Positions 52,685-62,196 of a stretch of DNA of 64,000 nucleotides are shown one piece after another. The translations under genes and the position numbers were made by a program. The DNA is from Opitutaceae bacterium (GTDB lineage Bacteria > Verrucomicrobiota > Verrucomicrobiia > Opitutales > Opitutaceae): positions 62,001 to 126,000 of the forward strand of contig PLXS01000041.1 in the NCBI GenBank assembly GCA_003151515.1. Direction: 5' to 3'. How positions within the stretch are numbered: position 1 is the first letter of the stretch; every line of letters starts with the position of its first letter. Under the pieces are notes generated by a model. It was not told where the DNA came from. It worked only from the letters and a program-made list of their open reading frames with translations, and did no database searches.

Positions 52685-52730
52685 TTGGGATGGTGATTGC
52701 CGGGATCCTAGAGCGAGTGTTTCACATAAG

Positions 52731-52752
52731 CCAATAACCGTGTGTCTATTGG
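52731..52752. repeat. Inverted repeat in the tricorn/YfhO divergent gap
   Basis: CCAATA (52731-52736) and TATTGG (52747-52752) form a perfect 6-bp inverted repeat with a 10-bp spacer, centred between the two divergent genes. A regulator site is possible; nothing identifies the protein. Confidence 0.3.
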
Positions 52753-52810
52753 ACGCATTGCTTGATGGGCGGCGTTGCCCGCCGGCCGCGAATCTGAGTC
52801 ACTCCCCGCC

Positions 52811-55084
52811 ATGCTCAAGAGCCCGGCAGAAGGTGGCGGCGCAATCGCCGCAGTCTGGCAGGATTCGTCCATAGGGCGGGCCGCGCGCGCCCACCCCGAC
52901 GCGGCCTTGGCGGCCGGGGCGCTCCTGGTCGCCCTGTTCGCGACGGCCTGGATGCTCCTGCAGTCCCCGAACTTTTTCTCCGGCTACGACTTCGTGCGGA
53001 TGCACGCCTTCTACAAGGCGTTCTACCGCGAGTCGCTCCTTAGCGGCCGCCTGCCCCTGTGGAACCCGTACGTCGGCCTCGGGCGGCCCTTCATGGCCGA
53101 CATCGAGACCGCCACGCTCTATCCCCCGAGCCTGCTTGTCCTCTTCTTCGGCGTGCCCGCGGGCCTGGCGCTCATGGTCGTCGCGCACCAGGCTCTGGCG
53201 ATCTTCGGGGGCGTGAAGCTTGGCCGCTGCCTCGGCGCGAGCCCCGCGGCGGGCTGGCTCCTGGGGGCCGGGATCGCCCTCTCGGGGCCGTTTTCGGCCC
53301 GCCTGTCGGTCGGCATTGTCGAGGGGTACTTCACCCTGACCTGGCTTCCCGCGCTCTTCTGGCTTGGGGCGCGCCTGCAGGATGGCTGGGATCCCCGGGC
53401 GGGGGCGGCCTTCGCGGCCGCGGTGGCGCTTGCGATCCTGGCCGGCCAGCCGCCGCTGCTCTTCGTGGTGCTTGTCGGGCTCGCCGTCTTCCTCGTGTTA
53501 CGCCACGACTGGGCAGGCGATGCGGCCGGCCGCCCCCGACGGCTGGGCGCCGCCGCCGGGCTCGCCGCCGCGGGCGCCCTGGGGGCCGGGCTCGCCGCTG
53601 CGGCGCTTTTGCCCTTCTTCGAGCTCGTGGGGCAGGGCAACCGCCCTCTTAACGCCCCCGCCTTCGCGGTGGCCAACGGAATGCCGCCCGCAAGCTGGCT
53701 CTCGCTGCTCGTCCCGGCATCACCCGCCTTCGCGCCCAACTGGGAGTACGACATGCACTGCGGCCTCGTGCCGCTGCTGGCCTGCCTCGGGGGCCTGCTG
53801 CTCTGGCGCGAGCGCGGCGCGCGCGCCCTGATCGGCATGGGGCTTGTGGGCGCGCTCCTTGCCGCGGGCGACCGGGCGCCCTTCCTCGGCTGGGCCGTTC
53901 GCGTCCTGCCGGGGGCTTCCGCGCTTCGCATCCCGTCGCGCTACGGGATCCTGGTGGCGGTCTCGCTCCTGGGCCTGGGCGCCCTCTCCCTGTCGCGCCG
54001 CCACTCCCGCCCTTCGCTCGTGCTCCTTCCGGCCCTTGCGGCCGGCGTCGCGCTTCTCGTCTGGCTAAGGCCCCACCTGGCGGCCGGCGCGCGGGAATCC
54101 GCGGCAGGGGTGGCCCTGATGGCGGCAGCGCTGGCCGCGGCCGCGCTCCTCGTCGGGCTCTGGCAGGCGTGCGAGCGCCGGCCGCGCCTGTCGGCGGCCG
54201 TCGCGGGGCTCCTGTGGGCCTTCTGCGCCGCCAACTGGCTCTGGGCGGTCGCGCTGCAGTCGCCGGTGTACTCGTCCTACGGGTTCAGGACCTCGGAGGA
54301 GTCCGTGCGCGAGCAGCTCGCGAAGAGGGGGCTTCTACGCGACGGGGCGCCGCCGCCGCGCATCGCGTTCAGCCCGTCCGACCTCTGCGAGAACGCGGGC
54401 ATGACCGGCGGCTATAGCACGTACAACAGCTACGTCGCCCCGTCCCTCTACCGCACCTGGTACTACCTGTACGCGGCCGCCGGGATCCCGGTGTCGGCGA
54501 CGGACTTCATTAGGATGCCGGGCGGGCTCGGCAGCGCGCCCGCGCTCTGGGGCTCGATGAACCTCGCCGGCACGCTGGAGCGCAGCTCGCGAATGATCGC
54601 CTTCGCCGCGGACCCGGACCCGAGGACGTACGTGGTCTTCGACGCGCGCAGGGTCGCCGACTTCAGGGCGGCCGAGGACCTGATGGCGCAGGGTCACGAC
54701 TTCCACCGAAGCGCCCTGCTCGAGGAGGGGGCCGCCCCCGGGTTCCGGCCCGCGCTCGGCCATCCGGCTGCGCGGGCCGAGGTGGCGAACTTTGCGCCCA
54801 ACCGCGTCGTCGTGCGGGCAAGCTCCTCGGCCCCGGCCATCCTCGTGCTTGCGGAGGCGTGGTACCCGGGCTGGGCGGCCACCGTCAGGGGCCGCCGCAC
54901 GGAGGTCTTCCCGGTCAACGGGTGGATGCGCGGCGCGAGCGTTCCGGCGGGCGAGAGCGAGGTCGTCTTCGAATACCGCCCGCGCACCCTTGCGGCCGGC
55001 GCCGCCATAAGCCTCGCCAGCGCGGCCGTCCTCGTTGCGCTCCTGCGCCGGGGGCCCCGCGGAAGCTCCGCCGCGAAGGCCTAG
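52811..55084 (+). CDS. YfhO-family polytopic membrane protein
   Basis: A 757-residue membrane protein with about 10-12 helices, the conserved first-loop segment LPLWNPYVGLGRPFMADIE and WLPALFWLGARL, then a C-terminal periplasmic beta domain (VLAEAWYPGWAATVRGRRTE, NGWMRGASVPAGES). YfhO-family proteins are GT-C-like and are thought to glycosylate cell-surface polymers such as lipoteichoic acid in Bacillus. The substrate here is unknown. Start 52811 avoids a short upstream extension without family features. Its stop overlaps that of htpG in a shared CTAG. Confidence 0.85.
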   Translation: MLKSPAEGGGAIAAVWQDSSIGRAARAHPDAALAAGALLVALFATAWMLLQSPNFFSGYDFVRMHAFYKAFYRESLLSGRLPLWNPYVGLGRPFMADIETATLYPPSLLVLFFGVPAGLALMVVAHQALAIFGGVKLGRCLGASPAAGWLLGAGIALSGPFSARLSVGIVEGYFTLTWLPALFWLGARLQDGWDPRAGAAFAAAVALAILAGQPPLLFVVLVGLAVFLVLRHDWAGDAAGRPRRLGAAAGLAAAGALGAGLAAAALLPFFELVGQGNRPLNAPAFAVANGMPPASWLSLLVPASPAFAPNWEYDMHCGLVPLLACLGGLLLWRERGARALIGMGLVGALLAAGDRAPFLGWAVRVLPGASALRIPSRYGILVAVSLLGLGALSLSRRHSRPSLVLLPALAAGVALLVWLRPHLAAGARESAAGVALMAAALAAAALLVGLWQACERRPRLSAAVAGLLWAFCAANWLWAVALQSPVYSSYGFRTSEESVREQLAKRGLLRDGAPPPRIAFSPSDLCENAGMTGGYSTYNSYVAPSLYRTWYYLYAAAGIPVSATDFIRMPGGLGSAPALWGSMNLAGTLERSSRMIAFAADPDPRTYVVFDARRVADFRAAEDLMAQGHDFHRSALLEEGAAPGFRPALGHPAARAEVANFAPNRVVVRASSSAPAILVLAEAWYPGWAATVRGRRTEVFPVNGWMRGASVPAGESEVVFEYRPRTLAAGAAISLASAAVLVALLRRGPRGSSAAKA

Positions 55085-56922
55085 ACCGACTCGAGCAGCT
55101 TGTAGAGGCGCTTCACCATCGCCGGGGCGTCGTCCAGGAGCCCGGCCGAGATGAGGGCGTTGTCCAGGACCTGCTGGGCCACCAGAGCGGCCTTCTGCGG
55201 CTCGGAGGCGCGCAGCTGCGCCAGGCGCTTGATCAGGGCGTGTCGGGGGTTGATCTCCAGGTTGACGCGCAGCGGTGACTCGGCGCCGTCCTTGTTGAGG
55301 GCCCTCATGAGGCGGCGCATGTGGGGCGAGCCGAGCTTGTCGGCGTTAAGCGCCATGGCCGGCGAGTCCACCAGGCGCTCGCTCGCGCGAACGTCCGCCA
55401 CGCGCTCGCCGAGCGTGTCCTTGAGCCACCCCGAGAGGGCCTTGACCTCGTCCTCGCCCAGCGCGCCCTCGGCCCTCGGCTGCTCCGAGAGCTTAACGTC
55501 GGCGTGGTCCGCCGCCGTTATCTTCCTGCCGTCGAACTCGCGCACGTTGCCCATCACGTACTCGTCCACGGTCTCGAAGCAGAAGAGCACCTCGATGTTT
55601 CGGGCCCTGAAGCCCTCGAGGTAGGGGCCCGCCTCGATCGCTGCGCGGTTGGGGCCGACAACGTAGAATATCTCCTTCTGCTCCGCTCCCATCCGGGAGA
55701 CGTAGTCGGCGAACGTGGTCGACTTGCCGGCCTCCGTGAGCGAGGACTCGAAGCGCAGGAGCTTCATGAGTGCGTCCTTGTGCGCAAAGTCGAGCGCCGC
55801 CCCCTCCTTCAGGAAGATGCCGAACTCCTTGTAGAACTGCGCATACTCCTCCGGCCGGTTCTTCGCCTCCTCGTCCAGGAACTTGATGAAGCGCTTCGTG
55901 AGCACGCGGTTCAACTTCTCCACGAGCGAGCGGTCCTGCATCGTCTCGCGCGAGATGTTCAGCGGGAGGTCCTCGCTGTCGACGACGCCCTTCACGAAGC
56001 GAAGCCACTCGGGCAGCAGGTCCTTGGGCCTCGCGTCGATCATCACCTTGCGGCAGTAGAGCGCGACGGACGGCTCCAGGCGCGACAGGCCCAGCTTCTC
56101 GGTGTTGTCCTTCGGCACGAACAGGAGCGCGTTTATGGAAATCGGGGCGTCGGCGCTGAAGTGCAGGCGCAGGCGCGGCTTCTCGCTGTCGTGGGCCTGG
56201 TACTTGTAGAACTCGTCGTACTCCTCCTCCTTGATGTCGGCCTTGCCGCGCAGCCAGAGGGCCTGGACCGTGTTCACGCGCTTGCCGTTCAGGTTGATGG
56301 GGAACGAGACGAACGAGCTGTAGCGCTCGAGGACCTCGCGCACCCTCCACTCGTGGCTGAACTCCGAGCACTCGTCCGTGAGCTCCACCACCACCTTGCA
56401 CCCCCGCCGCTCGCCGGGGCTCTCCTCGATGGCGAAGCTGCCCCCGCCGTCGCTGCTCCATACCAGGCCCTGCTCGGACTCGCGCCAGGAGTGCGTGTAG
56501 ACCCTGACCATCTTCGCCACCATGAAGGCCGAGTAGAAGCCGACCCCGAACTGCCCGATCAGGCCGGCGGCCTTCTGGTCGCCCTCGCCCAGGGCCTTGA
56601 TGTACGCCTTCGAGCCCGAGTGGGCGATCGTTCCCAGGTTCTCGACAAGCTCCGCCTGCGTCATCCCGACGCCGAAGTCCTGGATCGTGAACGTCTTGGC
56701 CTTGTCGTCGGTCGTGATGTTGATCTCGAGCTCCAGCTTGTCGTCGAAGACGGACTTCTCGGTCACGCTCAGGTGGCGCAGCTTCTCGAGCGCGTCGGCT
56801 GCGTTCGACACGAGCTCCCGAACGAAGATCTCCTTCTCCGTGTAGAGGGAGTGGATGACGATATCGAGCAGCTGCTTGATCTCGGCCTGGAACTCGAAGG
56901 TCTGCGGTGCGGGTGTGGACAT
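55081..56922 (-). CDS. htpG: Molecular chaperone HtpG (Hsp90)
   Basis: A 613-residue bacterial Hsp90. The N-terminal ATPase has ELVSNAADALEKL, IQDFGVGM and IAHSGSKAYI (GHKL motifs). The middle domain has RLEPSVALYCRKVMI and SREDMQ-like SRETMQ, and the C-terminus is a dimerisation domain. It aids folding of client proteins under stress. Length matches the family. It is convergent with the YfhO-type gene. Confidence 0.96.
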   Translation of the reverse strand: MSTPAPQTFEFQAEIKQLLDIVIHSLYTEKEIFVRELVSNAADALEKLRHLSVTEKSVFDDKLELEINITTDDKAKTFTIQDFGVGMTQAELVENLGTIAHSGSKAYIKALGEGDQKAAGLIGQFGVGFYSAFMVAKMVRVYTHSWRESEQGLVWSSDGGGSFAIEESPGERRGCKVVVELTDECSEFSHEWRVREVLERYSSFVSFPINLNGKRVNTVQALWLRGKADIKEEEYDEFYKYQAHDSEKPRLRLHFSADAPISINALLFVPKDNTEKLGLSRLEPSVALYCRKVMIDARPKDLLPEWLRFVKGVVDSEDLPLNISRETMQDRSLVEKLNRVLTKRFIKFLDEEAKNRPEEYAQFYKEFGIFLKEGAALDFAHKDALMKLLRFESSLTEAGKSTTFADYVSRMGAEQKEIFYVVGPNRAAIEAGPYLEGFRARNIEVLFCFETVDEYVMGNVREFDGRKITAADHADVKLSEQPRAEGALGEDEVKALSGWLKDTLGERVADVRASERLVDSPAMALNADKLGSPHMRRLMRALNKDGAESPLRVNLEINPRHALIKRLAQLRASEPQKAALVAQQVLDNALISAGLLDDAPAMVKRLYKLLESV

Positions 56923-57061
56923 AGGTTTGGAAAACGGGGAGAAGCAACGTTACGACAGGGCCGAAAAAAATCAACGGCGCAGCCGCTGGAGGAGTGTGTC
57001 CAAACGGGACCTATTTCCCGAACGGAGCCTTTCGGGCTGCCCGGCCGCGGCTTATAGCCAC

Positions 57062-57096
57062 AAAAAGGGGCGCACCAGTGGAAAGTGCGCCCTTTT
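57062..57096 (-). terminator. Rho-independent terminator for the 65-residue gene
   Basis: GGGCGCAC (57068-57075) and GTGCGCCC (57085-57092) form an 8-bp GC stem flanked by A5 and T4, so it can work in either direction. On the minus strand it follows the stop of the gene at 57115-57312 by about 20 nt and ends in a U-run. Confidence 0.82.
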
Positions 57097-57114
57097 GGCT
57101 AGTCGCGGCTGAAG

Positions 57115-57312
57115 TTACCAGTGCCGGCCGAACAGCTTGTCCTCAATGTCCTGCCGATACTTCGTGGCCTGAGCCGAGGCCGGCTCCAGGCGCTGCTTGT
57201 CGGCGGCGAACCCTTCCGTCGTGGTCGGATACGCGAGTTTCGCCAAGATCCGGCGCCGGTACTCCTTCAGCAAGGCCGAGTTCACGGGCGATTTGGTACG
57301 AGCGCAAGCCAT
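57115..57312 (-). CDS. Small unknown protein
   Basis: From ATG 57312, which has a strong AGGGGG ribosome site 6-12 nt upstream, this encodes 65 residues: MACARTKSPVNSALLKEYRR, then a charged helical region ending DIEDKLFGRHW. The longer frame to 57450 is not needed. It is monocistronic, with a good terminator. I recognise no family; the good ribosome site and terminator argue that it is real. Confidence 0.65.
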   Translation of the reverse strand: MACARTKSPVNSALLKEYRRRILAKLAYPTTTEGFAADKQRLEPASAQATKYRQDIEDKLFGRHW

Positions 57313-57390
57313 CGGTGTCCCCCTGAATAGGGTGCCCGAGGCGCGCGCGTTTTCTCGAGGGAGGCTTTGGCAGTTAACATTCCTCATGCA

Positions 57391-57487
57391 CTTTGTACCT
57401 CTAAACAAAGTAATCCCAGCCCTTCTCAGGCGATCTGGCTTTGCTGTCATCGGGAAGATCCAATTGCACGGGAGTCACGAACGTGAC
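57391..57487. promoter_or_regulatory. Two palindromes upstream of the M61 peptidase gene
   Basis: CTTTGT/ACAAAG (57391-57396 and 57405-57410) and GTCACG/CGTGAC (57474-57479 and 57482-57487) are perfect inverted repeats in the 285-bp divergent gap between the 65-residue gene and the peptidase. Their spacing suits dimeric regulator sites, but no regulator can be named. The rest of the gap shows nothing. Confidence 0.3.
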
Positions 57488-57597
57488 CCCTCGAGTCGAT
57501 CAGGGCCACGAGGACCGCGAGTCCGCATGGATTCAGACGCATCCGGACGAGAAACGCGGGCTTTACCTAGGCCCACCCCAGGGCATTCTCACGACCC

Positions 57598-59541
57598 ATG
57601 AGCCTCCGCGTGCCCCGGGTCGCGTTGAAAGCAGCCCGGAGGCGGGGAACCCGCCTGGGCACGGGCGCCCTGCTCCTGGCGCTTCTTGCCGGCCGCGCCG
57701 GTGGCGGAGAGCCAATGACCGTCCAAGCGGACCTGAGGGACGCCGCGCGCGGGCTCATCGGCGCGACAATCGGACTGCCCGTCGTGGAGGGCCCGCTCAC
57801 GCTGCTCTATGCAAAGTGGATCGCGGGCGAGCACGGCCCGACCGGGCCGGTCACGAACCTCTCGGGCATCCAGATCACGGCGGCGGGCCGGCCGCTCGCC
57901 TGGCGCAGGGACCTTGAGAACATGTACGCCCTGCACGTGGACGTGCCGGCCGGCGTATCCCACATTGAGGTGCATACCCAGTACCTCCCGCCCGCAAACG
58001 GCAACTTCGGGGCGGGCCCCACCACCACGCCCAAGATAGCGGTGCTCAACTGGAACGTCGTCGTGCTCTACCCCGCCGGCGCCGCGGCCGCTGACCTGGC
58101 GGTCGTTCCGAGCGTCACCGTGCCCGAGGGCTGGGGTGTGGGCAGTTCGCTGGCGGTGGACTCAGTCGACGGCGCCACCACCCACTACAAGCCGGTCTCC
58201 CTCGAGATGCTAATCGACCAGCCGGTGATCACCGGCGCCTACTTTAAGCGCTTCGACCTGACGCCCGGCTTGACCCCGGGGCACTTCATCGAGGCGGCGG
58301 CCGACAGCCCTGAGGCGCTGGAGGTGAACAAGGCGCGGACCCAGGCCCTCGACCGCATTCCGGCCGAGTACGCGGCGCTCATGGGGATCCGGCACTACGA
58401 GACCTACCACTTCCTCCTCTCCCTCTCCAACCGCTTCGATTACAGCGGGGTCGAGCACCACCAGACCTCCGACGACCGCGCAAGCGAGCGCTCGCTGGTC
58501 GACGACGACCTGTTCCCAACCTTTGCGAACTTGCTGACCCACGAGTACTTCCACAGCTGGAACGGGAAGTTCCGCAGGCCCGCCGACCTGCTTAGCCCCG
58601 ACTACCAGAAGCCGATGCAGACCGACCTGCTTTGGGTCTACGAGGGCCTGACCCAGTACTACGGCAACGTGCTCGCGACCCGCGCGGGCCTCTTCTCGCC
58701 CGAGGAGTACCGCGAGAACCTAGCGGCGACCACCGCCCGGATGGCGGCCGTGAAGGGCCGCACATGGCGGCCGCTCCAGGACACGGCCGACGCCGCACAG
58801 CTGCTGTACCTGGCCCCGGTTTCCGGGCAGTCCCGCCGGCGGGGAGTCGACTTCTACGACGAGGGCGAGCTCATCTGGCTCGAGGCCGACGCCCTGATCC
58901 GCACCCGCACGCATGGCGAACGCAGCCTCGACGACTTCGCCCGGGCGTTCCTGGGCGACGGCGGCGGCGGTCCGATCAACCCGGAAACCGTGCCCGGCGA
59001 GCGGCCACGCGTGGTTCCCTACACGGCGGCGGACGTGACTGCGACGCTGGGCCATATCCTCCCCTACGACTGGACCGCCTTCTTTGCCGAGCGGCTGACG
59101 ACCCTGCGCGACCGCCCGCCTCTCGAGGGGATCGCGCTCGCCGGCTCCAGGGTGGCCTACACCGAGAAGACGAACATCACGGTCGAGTCCTCCGACAAGG
59201 CCTTCCACAACCTGGATCTCACCAGCTCCCTCGGGCTGGCGCTCGACGACGACAAGGCCGAGGTGGCGGACGTGGTCCCGGGGTCGCCGGCGGACCTGGC
59301 GGGGCTCGCCCCCGGCATGGACCTCTTGGCGGTCAACGGCAGGAAGTATTCCGACGAGCGCCTGAAAAGGGCGATCGCCGAGGGCAAGAAAGGGGCGCCC
59401 ATCGAACTCCTCGTGGATTCGGGCAGCTTCGTCTCGAGCCACCGCCTCACCTATGGCGGCGGCCTCGTCTACCCCCACCTTGAGCGCACGCCTGGTGTGA
59501 CCGACCTGATCGCGGCGATCATCGCGCCCCGAGTGAAATAG
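57598..59541 (+). CDS. M61-family (glycyl aminopeptidase-like) metallopeptidase with PDZ domain
   Basis: A 647-residue exported protein with a signal peptide near residues 15-38. It has the M61 N-terminal beta domain, a DYSGVEHHQTSDD substrate-site segment, the zinc motif HEYFHSWNGK (HExxH, His315-His319) with a downstream Glu in WVYEGLTQYYG, and a C-terminal PDZ (VVPGSPADLAGLAPGMDLLAVNG as adjoining pieces). M61 enzymes cleave N-terminal Gly or Ala from peptides. It probably acts in the periplasm. Confidence 0.9.
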   Translation: MSLRVPRVALKAARRRGTRLGTGALLLALLAGRAGGGEPMTVQADLRDAARGLIGATIGLPVVEGPLTLLYAKWIAGEHGPTGPVTNLSGIQITAAGRPLAWRRDLENMYALHVDVPAGVSHIEVHTQYLPPANGNFGAGPTTTPKIAVLNWNVVVLYPAGAAAADLAVVPSVTVPEGWGVGSSLAVDSVDGATTHYKPVSLEMLIDQPVITGAYFKRFDLTPGLTPGHFIEAAADSPEALEVNKARTQALDRIPAEYAALMGIRHYETYHFLLSLSNRFDYSGVEHHQTSDDRASERSLVDDDLFPTFANLLTHEYFHSWNGKFRRPADLLSPDYQKPMQTDLLWVYEGLTQYYGNVLATRAGLFSPEEYRENLAATTARMAAVKGRTWRPLQDTADAAQLLYLAPVSGQSRRRGVDFYDEGELIWLEADALIRTRTHGERSLDDFARAFLGDGGGGPINPETVPGERPRVVPYTAADVTATLGHILPYDWTAFFAERLTTLRDRPPLEGIALAGSRVAYTEKTNITVESSDKAFHNLDLTSSLGLALDDDKAEVADVVPGSPADLAGLAPGMDLLAVNGRKYSDERLKRAIAEGKKGAPIELLVDSGSFVSSHRLTYGGGLVYPHLERTPGVTDLIAAIIAPRVK

Positions 59542-59971
59542 GCCCCCTCCCGAGGACTCGCCCCGGCCCGTTTGCATTGAATGCACGCCCGAGTGACGTG
59601 CCATCTGTATTCTGAGCCAGGGTTGTGTAATTCGGAGCGGGATTTGAAGTGCCTATGCCCCAGACTTTCCTATCTCGCCCCAAACGGGAAGCCCGGCGGG
59701 TCCATTTCGAGCCTTGAGCGCTCCGTTGATTTCAGGCCTCACCGGCGCTCAAATTCCCTGGCACGCCAGCCGAAAGCCAGTGTTTCAAAAAGGACCCTGC
59801 TATGAAGCCGTCGGCGTCGAGTCCAAAATGCTCCGGTCCATTTGCGGGCACTCCGAACCAGGTTGTCTGCGAGTTGGTGCTGGCGTGCCGGTTAAGGCAC
59901 CCAAGTTTCAGTCGCCTGTGTCTTATCAGCGGAATTCAAGTTTTCCGTCAGGCACGGGTAGTGGCGATATG
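59542..59971. other. 430-bp gap with no recognised gene
   Basis: This stretch separates the M61 gene from the sensor kinase. GC content falls here, marking the start of the accessory-looking right end of the window. Short frames on the plus strand lack ribosome sites and coding bias, and I see no repeat or RNA. Confidence 0.5.
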
Positions 59972-62187
59972 TCATTCACGTTGGGCCCTATCGGCTAGCA
60001 CGCGGTGAACAACTTGGCCAAGCGTTCGAATAGTTGGCGGCTTAGGCAACAACTCGCGGATGCCCATCGGCCGGAGTTGCTCGATCTTCAATTGGCCTAT
60101 GTAGCCAGTTGTGAGGATGATCGGTAAATCGGGGCGAATAAGTCTGATCTGGCGGGCAAAGTCGATGCCTGTCATGGACGGCATTGTTTGATCGGCAATT
60201 ACGAGGTCGAACCGTCCGGGATCAGTGCGGATCAACTCGAGCGCCTCCAAAACGTCAGTGCGCGCGTCGACCGAATAGCTAAGGCGCTCAAGGATCGCTT
60301 TGCCCAGGCGTGCGAGGGGTGCCTCGTCGTCTACAAACAACACACGTTCGCCGGTCCCAGACGGAGTCGCGGCTGCCTGAATCTCAGCGGTTGCCTCCTC
60401 GCTCGAATGAGCGGGAAAATACAGGCGAAACGTGGTCCCAACACCAGGCTTGCTATAGACGGTGATCGCGCCGTCGTGGCTTAGCATGATTCCGTGAACT
60501 ACCGACAGCCCAAGGCCCGTGCCCTCGCCGACGACCTTTGTGGTAAAAAATGGCTCGAAAATTCGGCTGAGAGTCGCCTGGTCCATGCCTTTGCCGGAAT
60601 CGCTGATGGATAGGCGGGCGTATCGGCCTTCTCGCAATTGGGGTGTGTGGGCAGCCAGCTCCTGATCGACGACGAAGGGTTCCAATTCCACCTCGAGTTT
60701 CCCGGCACGATCCCTCATTGCGTGCCACGCGTTGGTGCCGAGATTCATGACGATCTGATGAACCTCTGTGGCGTCTGCCAGTACAGCGGGCGCATCGGCA
60801 GCCAGATGGAGGCGAATTTCGATGGTGCTCGGAATCGTAGCACGCAGAAACTTCGTTGCCTCCTCGATCACGGGTGCCAACTGCATGGGCTCACGCTGCG
60901 TTTGTTCCTGCCGGCTGAACGTCAGGATCTGCCGCACCAAGCCAGCGGCGCGAGCCCCTGCCTTCGCCACGGCGTCCAGATGCTCGTTGAATTCGGGCTG
61001 GTCGGCCAACGATATTTTTAGCAGCTCGGTGTAACCGTTTATTATTGAGAGTATGTTGTTGAAATCGTGCGCGATCCCGCCCGCAAGGGTACCGATAGCC
61101 TCCATTTTCTGCGCCTGACGAAGCTGCTCCTCAAGCTGTCGCCGCTCGATAAACTGTCCGACCTGCATTCCAATGGCTGCGAGGGTCGCCAACATCTCGG
61201 CGTCCGGCGACTGGATCTGAGCGCTAACAAGCTCCACAACACCAAGAATCCGTCTGGGAAGCACGACGGGGAACCCGATCCATCCGTGCATGCCCGCATT
61301 GATCGCCGTCCGTCTTTCGAAGCCGTCGACTGTCCCTATATCCTCGCGCCATGCAGCCTGCCCGTCGGCCCATACGCCGCCGGGCAAACCCTGGCCGATG
61401 ACGAAAGTCTTTAGGCGATTCTCATCTGCGAAGGCGCGATATTCTGTCGATGGAGGATGCCAAACTTCGGCGCAGCTGAGAGCTTTGGCGGCCCGATCAA
61501 CGATCCAGATTACCCCCATATCCCAGTGCAAGCCGGTGCAGAGCTTCTCAAGGATATTAAGATAGGTTTCATTCAACGGTGCCGCGTCCGCCAGTACAGC
61601 CGTCACCGAGCGTTGGAGCTGCAGCCGCCTTTCGGCGCGCTTTCGAATTGTGACATCATCACCGATGCTCGCGGTGCCCATGATCTTACCCTCTCCGTCC
61701 CTGAGCATGGTATTGCTCCAGACAATCTCCCGCAATTCTCCATTCTTGGTCTTAATCTGGTTTTCGAGATGCGGCGCAATTGTGCCCGACTGGATATTCT
61801 CAATGAAAACTCTCTTCCGTGCTGGATTGGCCCCTGGGACAAATATCGGAAAATAGTCTTTGCCATGCACTTCATCCCGCCGCCATCCCGTCAGTCGAAG
61901 CATGTGATTATTACAGAACGTAACGACTCCGTTCTTATCGAGGGTGACTGCGAGGAGATCGACGTTCTCCAACATTTCCCTAAAGCGCCGCTCCGATTCC
62001 TCCATTACTGCTTTAGTGCCTCTAAGTTCGGTTAACGCGGAAAGAGCGCTTCGGTGCAATATCCGTTGTTTCCGAAGTGCGAGATAAGTTGGAATGATGG
62101 CAATAAGGGCGCTTACGGCAACAGAGGCAAAGCTCTCGAGGCTGCTGAGGCGCTGCAACATGCCCGAAAGGAAGAACTCGTAGGTAC
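59972..62187 (-). pseudogene. Hybrid sensor histidine kinase, main part, cut off from its start by an IS
   Basis: The fragment keeps, in order, the second membrane helix (about 22-39, counted from a TTG at 62191), a PAS domain (about 66-187), a GAF domain (about 195-350), HisKA with GGIAHDFNNI (His375), an HATPase domain (NLGTNAWHAMRD, FTTKVVGEGTGLGLSVV as pieces) and a C-terminal receiver with phospho-acceptor Asp667 in IADQTMP. The first membrane segment and true start lie beyond the IS4-family element at 62197-63504. Removing the IS and one target copy rejoins one frame of about 782 residues. A TTG inside the target duplication could still start translation, so loss of function is likely but not certain. 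Confidence 0.85.
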
Positions 62188-62196
62188 TCAATAGGG
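62188..62196. repeat. Target-site duplication, left copy
   Basis: TCAATAGGG here and at 63505-63513 flank the IS directly. A 9-bp duplication is in the usual range for IS4-family insertions. Confidence 0.9.

Noticed and set aside
59581-59998. Small plus-strand ORFs between the M61 gene and the kinase
   Set aside because: No ribosome sites, no recognisable family and mutually overlapping frames; the last runs antisense into the kinase 3' end.
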